From the NCBI GenBank assembly GCA_018818785.1, contig JAHIRF010000002.1, positions 278,595-342,594 on the forward strand: DNA of 64,000 nt, written 5' to 3'. The stretch is from Thermoplasmatota archaeon. GTDB lineage: Archaea; Thermoplasmatota; Thermoplasmata; UBA10834. This document shows positions 16,841-25,873 of this stretch, one piece after another. The notes below the pieces were generated by a model that worked only from the letters and a program-made list of their open reading frames with translations, had not been told where the DNA came from and made no database searches. The translations under genes and the position numbers were made by a program. The first letter of the stretch is position 1. The number at the start of each line of letters is the position of its first letter.

Positions 16841-18780
16841 ATTATCTTGACGAAGGTCGAGTTGAAGGCGGAGTTCTGCCCGTACTTCTGCACGAAATCC
16901 GTTGTGACGAAGTTGACGTTCTTGCCGCCACACAATTTAGGCCACAGCACGGAATATGTCACCAGAACCCCGGGAAGGACACTGTCAGAGGTCTCGCAGG
17001 TCACGGACCATTCGTCGAATTCGTTCTTGAGAGTGATCATAGACCCGCTCTCGATGTTCTCCTCGAGGGCATCCTTCTCGCTGATGTATACCACGGGTCT
17101 GATGTCTGGCCATCGGAGATGATACTGGGACCTTACGAGGAATTTGTGCACTGGTGAAAGCAGGATGAATGGCTGCGTTCTTCGCACCTCTGCATGAACG
17201 GGCAATCCGCCCAAACCCTCGGCTTCTGCGGCAGCGGAAAATAGCTCGATCTTCCGAGTAGGCGTGCTGTAAACCGACCTGTTCGGGACCTTCATCCTCA
17301 AGAAGCCTTTCTTCGTCAGGTCCTCGAACTTGCCTTCGACGGACTTGCTCTTCGATAACAGCATGCGTGCGACCTTCTCGTCCTCCTCGAAGAGTTCCTT
17401 GGTTTGCAGGTTCATGATCTTTGCGAGTGATCTGAAAACATCACTGTTGGACCTGGCTTCGCCTATCGGTTCGATCGCTTTCTCGTTTATCGAGAGGTAA
17501 TTGTGGAGATACGAGGTGTGGATATCGAAATGTTCGAAGAAGCTGGTTGCAGGGAGCACGATATCTGCATGGTCCGCCGTATCGGTCATGAACAGATCGT
17601 GAACGACAGTGAATATGTCCTTCTTCATGAAGCCGTCCCGCAGCAGTCTCTGGTTGGGCAGCGTTGCCAGCGGATTGGAATTGTATACGAACATCATCTT
17701 TATCTTGTTCGACTGGAGGGTACGACCGATGTCCACCATGTTATGCATCACACGCATCCGAGTACGGAGTGAGGCGCCCTCCAGATAATCCATGTCGAAA
17801 TCGCCTAGGTCAGTCGAGTAATAGAATCCGCGGTTCTCACCTATCAAGGCGGGCAGTATGCTGATCGCACGGACCATCTCACCGCCATTCCTATGGCGCT
17901 GCATCCCGTATCCAATCATTATGCAGTTTGGTCGGAGGGATACGAAATCTCCGATGAAATCCTCGACCTCTCGAGTCTTAAGACCAGTCGTCTTGCAGAT
18001 CTTGGTCATATCATACTTGCTGGCCGCGCCCACTAACCTGTCGAAACCAGTGGTGTTCTGATCCAGGAAGACTTCATTGCACAACCTGTTCTCGATCAGA
18101 TGGTTTATGATACCAAGCGCGAGTGCCGCATCAGTGGTCGGTTTGATCTGCAGATGTGTCCCAAGTTCAGTCGTGGCTGACTTCACGGGATCGATGATGT
18201 ATATCTTCGTGCCGCACTTCTTGGCGCGCTTGAGCATCTCGAATGTATGAGCACTACTCCATGCAGGGTTCATTCCCCACAGCACAATGAGTCTGCATTT
18301 CTCGATCTCATCAGGAAGCATTCCAAGTGTGGAACCATAGACGATCTCAAGAGCCTTCTCTCCTGCACGAGAGCAGATGGTATGCGACACCCTAGATGCC
18401 CCGATGACATTGAAGAATCTGGTCGGAAAATATCTCTGGACCAGGCCCATAGTTCCAGCGTAATCGAATTGGAGAATCGATTCCGGGCCATGCCGGAGAG
18501 ATATCTCCCGAATATTCTCAGCTATCTCTTTTAGAGCGTCGTTCCAAGTGATCTCCTCGAACTTACTCGCACCCTTCTCGCCGGTTCTTCTGAGAGGATA
18601 CAGGATCCGCTGTCTCGAGTACACATATTGTGAGATATTCCGTCCTTTAGGGCACAATAGATCGCCGGTGAACGGATGCTTCTTATTGGGTTCTGTCGAG
18701 TGCAACTTCCCATTCCTGACTCTCGTTACGATTGCGCACGTGTCATAACAATCTCTGGGGCAAGTGTTGAAGATGAACAA
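16837..18780 (-). CDS. Molybdopterin-dependent oxidoreductase with 4Fe-4S cluster
   Basis: The catalytic subunit type of the DMSO reductase/formate dehydrogenase superfamily. An N-terminal cluster motif NTCPRDCYDTC (Cys-x3-Cys-x3-Cys) with a fourth Cys in LLCPKG is followed by the large molybdopterin-binding domains (LIVLWGMNPAWS, IYIIDPVKSATTELG) and a C-terminal MoCo-binding barrel. Substrate is not evident, and no small electron-transfer subunit lies nearby. I prefer TTG at 18780, because GGAGGA lies six bases upstream and a TATA-like element sits at 18837-18846, right at an upstream ATG (18837), which that promoter would exclude. This gives 647 residues. Confidence 0.87.
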   Translation of the reverse strand: MFIFNTCPRDCYDTCAIVTRVRNGKLHSTEPNKKHPFTGDLLCPKGRNISQYVYSRQRILYPLRRTGEKGASKFEEITWNDALKEIAENIREISLRHGPESILQFDYAGTMGLVQRYFPTRFFNVIGASRVSHTICSRAGEKALEIVYGSTLGMLPDEIEKCRLIVLWGMNPAWSSAHTFEMLKRAKKCGTKIYIIDPVKSATTELGTHLQIKPTTDAALALGIINHLIENRLCNEVFLDQNTTGFDRLVGAASKYDMTKICKTTGLKTREVEDFIGDFVSLRPNCIMIGYGMQRHRNGGEMVRAISILPALIGENRGFYYSTDLGDFDMDYLEGASLRTRMRVMHNMVDIGRTLQSNKIKMMFVYNSNPLATLPNQRLLRDGFMKKDIFTVVHDLFMTDTADHADIVLPATSFFEHFDIHTSYLHNYLSINEKAIEPIGEARSNSDVFRSLAKIMNLQTKELFEEDEKVARMLLSKSKSVEGKFEDLTKKGFLRMKVPNRSVYSTPTRKIELFSAAAEAEGLGGLPVHAEVRRTQPFILLSPVHKFLVRSQYHLRWPDIRPVVYISEKDALEENIESGSMITLKNEFDEWSVTCETSDSVLPGVLVTYSVLWPKLCGGKNVNFVTTDFVQKYGQNSAFNSTFVKII

Positions 18781-18914
18781 TGGGTGTCCTCCGAGGCACA
18801 CTCTGAGCGACTCTGGCAGATAATAGGCTACGACCATTTATACATTGGCGGTTCATTCTCAGGATCATAAATGAGTTCTGGCAACAGGACTAAGACCAAC
18901 CTTGATCCCTCGAC

Positions 18915-19328
18915 TTAAATCAAGAAGTGGATCTCATCAGGGATGCTTGAGATAAACCACAACACCGCGATGATTGAATACGCCAGCACACCCAAGATAC
19001 TGAAGACCATGCAATTCCTGCCGACAATGTGGCTATCAGTATCGCTCCGTTCAAGATACAATCCTCCGAATACGATGCCGATTACAGGCATGATGAGAGA
19101 TACCAGATATAGAAATCCGTGAGAAGTAAATGTCCATGGTTCAGGCTCTATCATGGGGGCATCCATAATATTGAAACTATTCCCACAATAGGGACAGAAA
19201 GAAATGTCAGAAGCCACGGACCTACCGCAGGAACTGCATTGCCGATCATATTGCCGAACGGTCGGGCCATTAGTCACTAGACGGTCCAAATGAAATCCGC
19301 TTTCCGAACCGGCAGGCCCATTGTTCAA
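18915..19328 (-). CDS. Zinc-ribbon membrane protein of unknown function
   Basis: The 137-residue protein has a zinc ribbon (CSSCGRSVASDISFCPYCG, about residues 30-50) followed by two hydrophobic segments, LYLVSLIMPVIGIVFGGLYL and MVFSILGVLAYSIIAVLWFI. Short proteins with this layout are common in Thermoplasmata and have no assigned role. I do not recognise a specific family. It stands apart from both neighbours. Confidence 0.6.
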   Translation of the reverse strand: MNNGPAGSESGFHLDRLVTNGPTVRQYDRQCSSCGRSVASDISFCPYCGNSFNIMDAPMIEPEPWTFTSHGFLYLVSLIMPVIGIVFGGLYLERSDTDSHIVGRNCMVFSILGVLAYSIIAVLWFISSIPDEIHFLI

Positions 19329-19503
19329 TCGAGAACCACCGAATCGATATAGAAACTGGGGATAGTAATATCTGTCGACCAGGTCAACCGTGAGGATGAA
19401 GACTACCGTTTATCCATCCATCAGTTGCGAGGCAGAGCTTCGTGTTTGAACTCTCGGATATTGTGACGGACCCTTATTGCCGCACCAACATCCATGACCA
19501 AGC

Positions 19504-20010
19504 TCACCTCACGAGGTCCCCTATCACCCTATATTCCCCCCAATAAAGGAGAGCGTCCTTCGAATCGTATTGGGTATCCTTCCTCGCAGCGACCACTTCA
19601 CCGATGAAAAGAGCATGGTCGCCAACCTCCACTTCATTCACCTTGATGCACTCGATGTTGACGGGGCATTCTGCGATCAGAGGTGACAATATCTTCTCCG
19701 CCTTCTCACGGGTGAGACCAGCCGCATCGAACTTATCCACTTTCCGTCCGGATTTGGAGCCACATATCTCGACCGCCTTCAGAAGCCCCTTTGTAGGTAT
19801 GTTGATTGCAAAATCGTCTGAGGCCCTGAGCAGGCCATAGCTGTGTCGCTTGGGTCCGATGCCGATTGCCACAAGAGGTGGTTCGAATGAGAAGATGTGG
19901 CACATTGCCAATGTGATTATATTGTCCTTCGGTCCGCTCATGCTGCACAGCACAACTGGAAAACCGGAGAAGGAATCTTGTGCCTTCCCAGGCGCTACTG
20001 GATCCTTCAT
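19504..20010 (-). CDS. Flavin reductase-like FMN-binding protein
   Basis: The 168-residue protein shows the split-barrel FMN-binding pattern of the flavoredoxin / flavin reductase family: PVVLCSMSGPKDNIITLAMCHIF, PPLVAIGIGPKRHSYGL and the FAINIPTKGL strand. Such proteins bind FMN and transfer electrons from NAD(P)H or ferredoxin. The partner is not evident from context. GcvH lies 67 bases upstream on the same strand, so the two could be co-transcribed. Confidence 0.85.
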   Translation of the reverse strand: MKDPVAPGKAQDSFSGFPVVLCSMSGPKDNIITLAMCHIFSFEPPLVAIGIGPKRHSYGLLRASDDFAINIPTKGLLKAVEICGSKSGRKVDKFDAAGLTREKAEKILSPLIAECPVNIECIKVNEVEVGDHALFIGEVVAARKDTQYDSKDALLYWGEYRVIGDLVR

Positions 20011-20077
20011 GCGTCAACCCCCGAGATCATGGTTAGAGAGGCCCTATGAGCGCAGATGCCAAGTGGCGAACGCAGGT

Positions 20078-20461
20078 CTACTCGCCAAGTAGCTTCCTGT
20101 AATCATCGGCGGACATGAGATCACTGAGGTCGTCCTGGTTCCTGAGCTCTACGGCCGCGATCCATCCCTCGCCGTACGGGTCCTTGTTCAACAGCTCAGG
20201 AGAATCGACGAGCTTATCGTTCTTCTCATTGACCGTGCCGCTGACGGGTGAGAAGACCTCTGAGACCGTCTTCACTGATTCGACGTTTCCCAACACATCC
20301 CCCTTGCTGACATCTTTGCCAGTGCTCGGGAGCTCAACGAATACTATCTCCGTTAGCTCGGCCTGTGCGTGATCAGTGATACCTATGCGCGCGAGGTTGC
20401 CCTCAATCTTCACCCATTCGTGGTTCTTTGTATATTTGAGATCGGGTTGAACAACTGACAT
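20078..20461 (-). CDS. gcvH: Glycine cleavage system H protein
   Basis: The 127-residue lipoyl-carrier protein begins MSVVQPDLKYTKNHEWVKIE and has the lipoylation motif VESVKTVSEVFSPVSG with the modifiable Lys, then the GWIAAVEL strand. It shuttles the aminomethyl group in glycine cleavage. I start at the internal ATG 20461; an upstream extension lacks similarity and overlaps the next gene. No P, T or L protein genes are in this window, so whether a full glycine cleavage system exists cannot be judged here. Confidence 0.94.
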   Translation of the reverse strand: MSVVQPDLKYTKNHEWVKIEGNLARIGITDHAQAELTEIVFVELPSTGKDVSKGDVLGNVESVKTVSEVFSPVSGTVNEKNDKLVDSPELLNKDPYGEGWIAAVELRNQDDLSDLMSADDYRKLLGE

Positions 20462-20523
20462 AACTGGCCTCCCGAACCTTGCCGCGGAGATTAGCTTATC
20501 CGCATTTATAATTTCCCAAGGGA

Positions 20524-21003
20524 TTACAAATCCATCTCGAGGAAGAAAAGAGTCACCCCAATCCCTATCACGATCAGGATGGCATTCACAACGACATCGT
20601 CGAACCTTACAACGCCCTTGTACCTCCTCCGGGATAACGGGTAGAATAGCTTGCATCCTTGGAAGGTCAACGAATCCTCAAGCGTATGGACGAACGAAGC
20701 CATGAAGACGACGACAGTGGATGGGAGGAGAGGGATCGTATCCAACCAGGACATTTGAGACGTCCCCGACACGGTAGCCAGGAGGACCGCCCACGCCAAT
20801 GCGAGGAGCACCGATGCTAGGAGGCTGTGAGATGCAGCAGACCGGTGTACGCGTCTGCTGAGACCAGAGAATATGAGATCGAAATCAGGGAATATGCCGA
20901 AGAAACCACCCAGCACGATCAATGAAATGGGTTCACTACCCGACAGAGATGCAGTAGCGGACCCTACGGCGATTCCTGAGATGAGATGCGTGAACCGTTT
21001 CAT
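20524..21003 (-). CDS. DUF457/YdjM-like membrane-bound metal-dependent hydrolase
   Basis: The 159-residue membrane protein has the family's spaced metal ligands: His in MKRFTHLISG, the FGIFPDFDLIF segment, HRSAASHSLL and FVHTLEDSLT, between four hydrophobic segments. Proteins of this family are thought to be membrane-embedded hydrolases of the phospholipase C/phosphatase type, but the substrate is unknown. The ATG at 21003 agrees with the conserved start of the family. Confidence 0.82.
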   Translation of the reverse strand: MKRFTHLISGIAVGSATASLSGSEPISLIVLGGFFGIFPDFDLIFSGLSRRVHRSAASHSLLASVLLALAWAVLLATVSGTSQMSWLDTIPLLPSTVVVFMASFVHTLEDSLTFQGCKLFYPLSRRRYKGVVRFDDVVVNAILIVIGIGVTLFFLEMDL

Positions 21004-21135
21004 GGTATTCTACCTGTCAGGGACAACTCAGCCACGAACACTCAGGGAGATATTAGCTCTGTGGACAAGATAGTCGAAAGTAGGCAATGAGATATCAGTC
21101 GACATGCATGACAGCAACTGTTATCTATCGTCAAC

Positions 21136-22281
21136 ATGATTGGAGCCATAGGTGAGGTTTTGATATCGAAAGAATCAATGAAGTTCCTCGAAGAACTGAC
21201 CAACTGTTTTGGCCCATCTGGCTTCGAGAAGGAGCCTGCTAGAATAGTCAAGGGATACGTGTCGAAGTATTGCGATAGCATCACAACGGACAAACTAGGT
21301 TCGCTGCTATTCACTAAGAAAGGATCGGCCGAGAAACCAGTCGTGCTTCTCCCAGGCCATGTCGACGAAGTTGGGTTCATGGTATCCTCCATAAACAAAG
21401 CAGGATTCCTCACATTCAACCCACTAGGAGGGTGGTTCGATCAGGTCCTGCTCGGTCAGAGGGTGAAGGTCAAGACCGCCAAGGGTATCATTCCGGGCAT
21501 CATCGCAGCGAAACCGCCACACCTTCTTTCGGCGGAGGAGCGCGGCAAGGTTGTGACCAAGGACAAGATGTTCATCGATATTGGAGCGTCCAACGAAGAC
21601 GAAGCCAAGGAGATGGGCGTTAGGCTGGGCAACCCGGTAATGCCAGACTCGTGCTTCTCGACCATCGAGAAGAAGATATACAGGGATGGCAAGAAGAAGG
21701 GCAGCGATACCATCGCAATCGGAAAGGCGTTCGACGACAGGATAGGCACATTCATCGCCGCCGAAGTGGTTCGAACCTTGTCTGTGCAGAAGATCAAGCA
21801 TCCCAACACGGTCGTTGGAGCGGCCACCACTCAGGAGGAGGTCGGACTCAGAGGTGCGAGGACTACCGCTCATGTCGTGAATCCCGATGTATGCCTCACG
21901 CTCGAGGTGGATATTGCAGGGGACGTTCCTGGCATCGAAATGAGCGAGGCACCGACGAAAATGGGGCTCGGACCGTCGATAACGACCTATGACTCGTCTA
22001 TGATACCTAACCAGGAACTGCTCGAGTTCGTGCTCTCGACCGCGGACAGGTCCAAGATACCATATCAGTTGTCCCAGATAGCAAGAGGAGGCACCGATGC
22101 GGGCATTATCCACATCTCCAACGCGGGTTGTCCGAGCTTGGTGATCGGAGTCCCGACGAGGCACATACACGCGCATGCTGGCCTGTTGAGTCTCTCGGAT
22201 ACGGAGAACGCCATCAAGCTGCTAGTGGAAGTCATCAAGAAGATGGACAGGAAGAAGGTTGACAGCTTCACCGAGATTTGA
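21136..22281 (+). CDS. M42 family metallopeptidase (glutamyl aminopeptidase-like)
   Basis: The 381-residue enzyme is a dinuclear zinc or cobalt aminopeptidase of the TET/M42 family. It shows NCFGPSGFEKE, LLPGHVDEVGFMV with a His and Asp ligand, KAFDDRIGTF, the catalytic AATTQEEVGLRGA, LEVDIAGDVPG, and the late PTRHIHAHAGLLS. M42 enzymes form large self-compartmentalising dodecamers that clear peptides. The start is uncertain: ATG 21136, TTG 21160 (GGTGAGG just upstream) or ATG 21178 (nearest to the first conserved residues) are all possible. Confidence 0.93.
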   Translation: MIGAIGEVLISKESMKFLEELTNCFGPSGFEKEPARIVKGYVSKYCDSITTDKLGSLLFTKKGSAEKPVVLLPGHVDEVGFMVSSINKAGFLTFNPLGGWFDQVLLGQRVKVKTAKGIIPGIIAAKPPHLLSAEERGKVVTKDKMFIDIGASNEDEAKEMGVRLGNPVMPDSCFSTIEKKIYRDGKKKGSDTIAIGKAFDDRIGTFIAAEVVRTLSVQKIKHPNTVVGAATTQEEVGLRGARTTAHVVNPDVCLTLEVDIAGDVPGIEMSEAPTKMGLGPSITTYDSSMIPNQELLEFVLSTADRSKIPYQLSQIARGGTDAGIIHISNAGCPSLVIGVPTRHIHAHAGLLSLSDTENAIKLLVEVIKKMDRKKVDSFTEI

Positions 22282-22294
22282 ACAGAGGCTGGAA

Positions 22295-22888
22295 ATGGAA
22301 GACCTATTCGATCCGATACTCGTCAAGAATCTGCGAGACGCCAAAGCTGCGCTCGCCAGGCATGGAATCGTAATCCTCAGGACTATCCAGAGCGAGCTGG
22401 AGCCTGCGATATTAGTCAAGGTCAGAGACTCGATGGCATCCTCACAGGAAAGATTGAGCAGAATGAGCGATGAGGACCTCGACGAGTTCATGGGTGAGGT
22501 CAGGAAGGTTGCGACTAAGGCAGCGACCGAACTTGCGGCCCTGCACACTCACCTACTGACAAAGTTGGGGAGTGAATATGTCGTCGACCTCGTCAAAGAA
22601 CTTGATGGGATCAACCAGCTATTCCGTTGGGAGAGGATCGCGAAGGTCACTGACCCAGTGAGTGTACTTCTGGTCTCAAAAGGGTTCGACCGGATCGAAC
22701 TCGATGGTCCGCAGGAGGTGTCCGATGCCTTCGCCGTCGAACTCACCGAGAAATGGCCTCGTTCCTTCGACAGATTCAAGGTGCTGGCCGATGAGACTGC
22801 AAGTAAAATCAAGGACATGGGCGTAAAGCCAGCGACGAAGGAACCTACCCCTGCAAAGACCAGGAAGAAGAGCAAGAAGAAACGGTGA
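22295..22888 (+). CDS. Conserved-looking alpha-helical protein, unknown function
   Basis: The 197-residue protein is predicted mostly helical, with a charged coiled-coil-like stretch (about 40-85) and a very basic, Lys/Arg-rich C-terminal tail (TRKKSKKKR) that could bind nucleic acid. I do not recognise a family. It starts 13 bases after the M42 peptidase gene, and its stop overlaps the GTG of dcd (GTGA), so it is probably in one transcript with both. A longer frame from 22259 overlaps the upstream gene and is not preferred. Confidence 0.7.
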   Translation: MEDLFDPILVKNLRDAKAALARHGIVILRTIQSELEPAILVKVRDSMASSQERLSRMSDEDLDEFMGEVRKVATKAATELAALHTHLLTKLGSEYVVDLVKELDGINQLFRWERIAKVTDPVSVLLVSKGFDRIELDGPQEVSDAFAVELTEKWPRSFDRFKVLADETASKIKDMGVKPATKEPTPAKTRKKSKKKR

Positions 22889-23403
22889 TCGCCTTGGCAG
22901 TCCTGTCAGATACCGATATACTCTCTAGGTTAGGCGATGGGTCCCTGAAAATCGGAGCCTATGCTGAGAAGAACCTCACCCCTAACGGATATGATGTGAC
23001 GATAGAAGAGATTTGGATTCCGTCAACGGACATCAGGATCAGAGAAGGAGTAGCAGCCGTGCCCGCGAAATCGTGGTTCATCATAGGCACCCGAGAATAT
23101 CTCGAATTGCCCCCGGACCTGATAGGACAGATATGGATCCGGACCACCTGGGTGCGCAGAGGCATATTGTCCTCTTTTGGCAGAATAGACGCAGAGTTCA
23201 ATGGAAACCTTACCTTTTCTGCTCTAAATGCATCGAATAGCCCTGTCGATGTACCGATAGGCGAACGGTTCGCCCAAGTCATCTTCGAAGAACTCAAATC
23301 CCCGCCTTTGAAGACCTACGGAGAGAGGTCGGGCAACTATCAGGGCCAGAAAGGCATCACGCTCAAACCCTGCAATCAGAAGAACTTGAGGTCGAAGCCA
23401 TAG
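22885..23403 (+). CDS. dcd: dCTP deaminase (or bifunctional dCTP deaminase/dUTPase)
   Basis: The 172-residue protein has the dCTP deaminase/dUTPase fold: VLSDTDILSRLGDGSLKI near the start, LTPNGYDVTI, the region around WVRRGILSSFGRIDAEFNGNLTFSALN with the expected catalytic acidic residue, IGERFAQVIFEEL, and YQGQKGI at the end. It converts dCTP to dUTP and in archaea may go on to dUMP. GTG at 22885 overlaps the previous stop; TTG 22894 is another possible start. The last 28 bases overlap the convergent Trm5 gene. Confidence 0.88.
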   Translation: MIALAVLSDTDILSRLGDGSLKIGAYAEKNLTPNGYDVTIEEIWIPSTDIRIREGVAAVPAKSWFIIGTREYLELPPDLIGQIWIRTTWVRRGILSSFGRIDAEFNGNLTFSALNASNSPVDVPIGERFAQVIFEELKSPPLKTYGERSGNYQGQKGITLKPCNQKNLRSKP

Positions 23404-24386
23404 AAACCCATCGTCGGGGAGTAGCTCTTCACTTTCCGTCGGGAGAGCTCTGTCATGACCCTGCCCTTGCTGACAGCCATATCGGCGAGCGCATGGAAAC
23501 GGTTCTCCAGTTCATCGTCTTCCATTATCTCGTAGAAATGAATCACACCACCGGGCTTGAGGGCGTCCAGTGCGTCCAGCAGGAATTCTCTGGCGCTGTG
23601 AGGGAGGTTCATGATGATCCTATCGGCCTTCTCGAGATCCTTGATGACCTTCCTGGCATCACCAAGGACCGGGTTGACATTGCTTACCTTGTTGAGAGCG
23701 ATATTCTCTTTCAGGTATTGGATCGCATCGGGGTTCGTGTCAATGGCGTGAACGACCTTTGGCAGCCTTGTCTTTGCAATCATGATGGAAAAGGGACCGA
23801 TCCCCGCAAACATATCTATGATGACCTCGCCTGGCAGGACCTGCTTCGCGACCGCGTCACGCTCGGTCGCGAGACGTGGCGAGAAGAAGACCTTGACCAC
23901 ATCCAGCTTGAATGTGAGTCCATATTCCTTGTGAGTGATCTCAGTGGATCCATCGCCCGCGACGACTCTGACCTGGCGCGTGCGATATTCTTCCTTGACG
24001 CCTTCATCCACGCATACGGTCTTGACAGACTTCTGCACCGCCATGATGGCGTTCCCGATGTGCTTCGCGTGTGGAAGGACCTCATCGGACATCTTGACAA
24101 TGGCCACTGAACCCAGGACGTCGTATGATGACGGCAGAAATGGCCTCAGCGAATCGGGCACGTCGACCAATTGCCTGTAATCATTGATCTGTGCATCGAC
24201 TTCAGTGAACTCGCGGGTCTCGATGGGATAGCCCAGATCGACCCTCTGATTCACAGGCAGAAAGACTGACTTCGAATCAGAAACCACCTGGAGATTCGTT
24301 CTAAGCATGCCCTTCTCCAGCAATCTGCGCCTGACAGGTTCAGTCTTCTTCTTCGGAACGACTAGGCAGATAGATTCCATATCCAT
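23376..24386 (-). CDS. trm5: tRNA (guanine37-N1)-methyltransferase Trm5
   Basis: The 336-residue class I methyltransferase puts the N1-methyl group on G37 of tRNA to prevent frameshifting. An N-terminal D1/D2-like part (1 to about 170) precedes the SAM-binding domain: VIIDMFAGIGPFSIMIAK (motif I), AIDTNPDAIQYLKENI, and the Trm5 catalytic NLPHSAREFLLDAL motif. Some archaeal relatives act in wybutosine synthesis; the motif order favours Trm5. Confidence 0.88.
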   Translation of the reverse strand: MDMESICLVVPKKKTEPVRRRLLEKGMLRTNLQVVSDSKSVFLPVNQRVDLGYPIETREFTEVDAQINDYRQLVDVPDSLRPFLPSSYDVLGSVAIVKMSDEVLPHAKHIGNAIMAVQKSVKTVCVDEGVKEEYRTRQVRVVAGDGSTEITHKEYGLTFKLDVVKVFFSPRLATERDAVAKQVLPGEVIIDMFAGIGPFSIMIAKTRLPKVVHAIDTNPDAIQYLKENIALNKVSNVNPVLGDARKVIKDLEKADRIIMNLPHSAREFLLDALDALKPGGVIHFYEIMEDDELENRFHALADMAVSKGRVMTELSRRKVKSYSPTMGFYGFDLKFF

Positions 24387-24475
24387 ACACGCATCGGTCT
24401 ACTCGATAGATAAACCAATCCAATCGTATGATTGGCAAAGGTCTCCGGAGGGGTGGCGGTCCACCTCCTATGAGA

Positions 24476-25873
24476 TCATGCCCAAGGACCACCACGGACC
24501 CCGATTCCCAAGCTTTTCATCTTCTTCCTGTACTCTTTCAATACTGCGATATAGTCCTTGCTTGGTCTCCGCCTGTCGGCATCCCATGCCTCGAAGAGCA
24601 TCTTCCCCAATGGGGGGGCCTGAAGCTTGTCCTCATAGCCCTTGACCAATCTTGTGACCAATTCGTTCGCATCGGCCAGGCTCATACCAGCGACAGCGTG
24701 CCCCACCTCTGCCGATATCCTTGGCTCGACCGGAGTGGTTCTGTCCTCCTCTTTGTTGGATGCCACACCCAGCGATTCGATATGCAGTCCAGAGGTCACT
24801 GCAGCAGTCACCGACGCAGAGGTCTCCAGCAGACACATCAGCGTCGATGGGCCGGCAGAGGTGTAGTTCAGATTGACGGAGAGAAGATGCGTGTTCCTGC
24901 TGATTGCCTGACCAGACAGGCTGATAAGCCAGAGGAGCTCCCTACAGCTGCTAGATACGTATCTGAGATGCAGCGGGAAGGGCAGGAACCAGCTAGCCTG
25001 ATAGGTCAGTATCCCCATCATGTGATGTGCGATGTTCGATATGGCTGTGCCTTCAGGTCCGCCGGCATAGCCACCCATCATTGGGCCAAAGCACATTCCG
25101 ATGGGACCGCCGAGCCCAAGAGCCACGGTGGCCTTGTTCAACCTCGCGAAATCGACCTTCATCGGATCCATGCAGCATATCATGTAGCCATCAGATTGAC
25201 GCAAACCATACTTCGGATGCATCGCACCAGCAAGTGCGATGTCAGACTCGGCAGTGGAGAGCGCGTTCATCACGGGCATGCCCTGACGACCGACACGGTT
25301 GCACGCTTCCCTGAACAGAACCGCGTTCCTCTGGGCACCAAGGACTTCGAGAGGCGATGCGGGCCTGATCCTCATCCCCCCGACTCTTGTGAGCGCGGGG
25401 GTGGTTATCGCGTTCGCCTCGGGTATCTCGGCGTATCCCTCCACAAGGGCAAGGAACGATTGCTCGCTCGAACAGGCGCCTCCACCAGCACCCAGCAAAC
25501 ACCAGGGAGGGTTCTTATCTCCCACGCTCCTCGGTCGGAGCTTTCTCCGGTCCTTTCCCTCGCCAAACTCTATTTCGGACGGTGCGAACCTGAGAGCCTC
25601 TTTGACTTCGCTCTCGGTATAGGATATGACCCGGTTCGTATTGGTGCAGTATGCCCCAACCTCGACGACGAGGTCGAATGCAGCCTGGAATGCATCGTCT
25701 GCAAGCGTAGGGTCGTCGGGTATCGGAGTATTCCTATCGAAGTGGATGTCGTATTCCTTGACCTTCTCGTTCACCTTAGCTGCGAAGGATCTCAGCTGGT
25801 AGTCAGTCTCGCTCATCGGTTTACCCTCTAGCGCCTTCTGCATCACGTCTAGTATCTGGACCACCTGAATCAC
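24476..25873 (-). CDS. mtmB: Monomethylamine methyltransferase family protein lacking pyrrolysine (MtmB-like)
   Basis: The 465-residue protein aligns over its whole length with MtmB, which moves the methyl group of monomethylamine to a corrinoid protein. Matching stretches include GAYCTNTNRVISYTESEV, RKLRPRSVGDK, GGYAGGPEGTAI and AGPSTLMCLLETSAS. In methanogens an in-frame UAG encodes pyrrolysine 202 in the GRPGMGV-Pyl context. Here that site, residue 202 in GRQGMPVM, is an ordinary Met codon (25268-25270), so the frame is intact without pyrrolysine. GTG 25873 overlaps the stop of the corrinoid gene; GTG 25864 is an alternative, with GGGGAGG eight bases upstream. Substrate is therefore open. 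Confidence 0.85.
   Translation of the reverse strand: MIQVVQILDVMQKALEGKPMSETDYQLRSFAAKVNEKVKEYDIHFDRNTPIPDDPTLADDAFQAAFDLVVEVGAYCTNTNRVISYTESEVKEALRFAPSEIEFGEGKDRRKLRPRSVGDKNPPWCLLGAGGGACSSEQSFLALVEGYAEIPEANAITTPALTRVGGMRIRPASPLEVLGAQRNAVLFREACNRVGRQGMPVMNALSTAESDIALAGAMHPKYGLRQSDGYMICCMDPMKVDFARLNKATVALGLGGPIGMCFGPMMGGYAGGPEGTAISNIAHHMMGILTYQASWFLPFPLHLRYVSSSCRELLWLISLSGQAISRNTHLLSVNLNYTSAGPSTLMCLLETSASVTAAVTSGLHIESLGVASNKEEDRTTPVEPRISAEVGHAVAGMSLADANELVTRLVKGYEDKLQAPPLGKMLFEAWDADRRRPSKDYIAVLKEYRKKMKSLGIGVRGGPWA

Noticed and set aside
20462..20656. N-terminal extension of gcvH
   Set aside because: It overlaps the DUF457 gene, is rich in Cys and Arg without similarity, and the normal GcvH start lies at 20461.
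24428..25831. A 467-residue open frame on the plus strand
   Set aside because: It lies antisense to the MtmB-like gene, has no recognisable motifs, and the minus-strand protein matches a known family over its full length.
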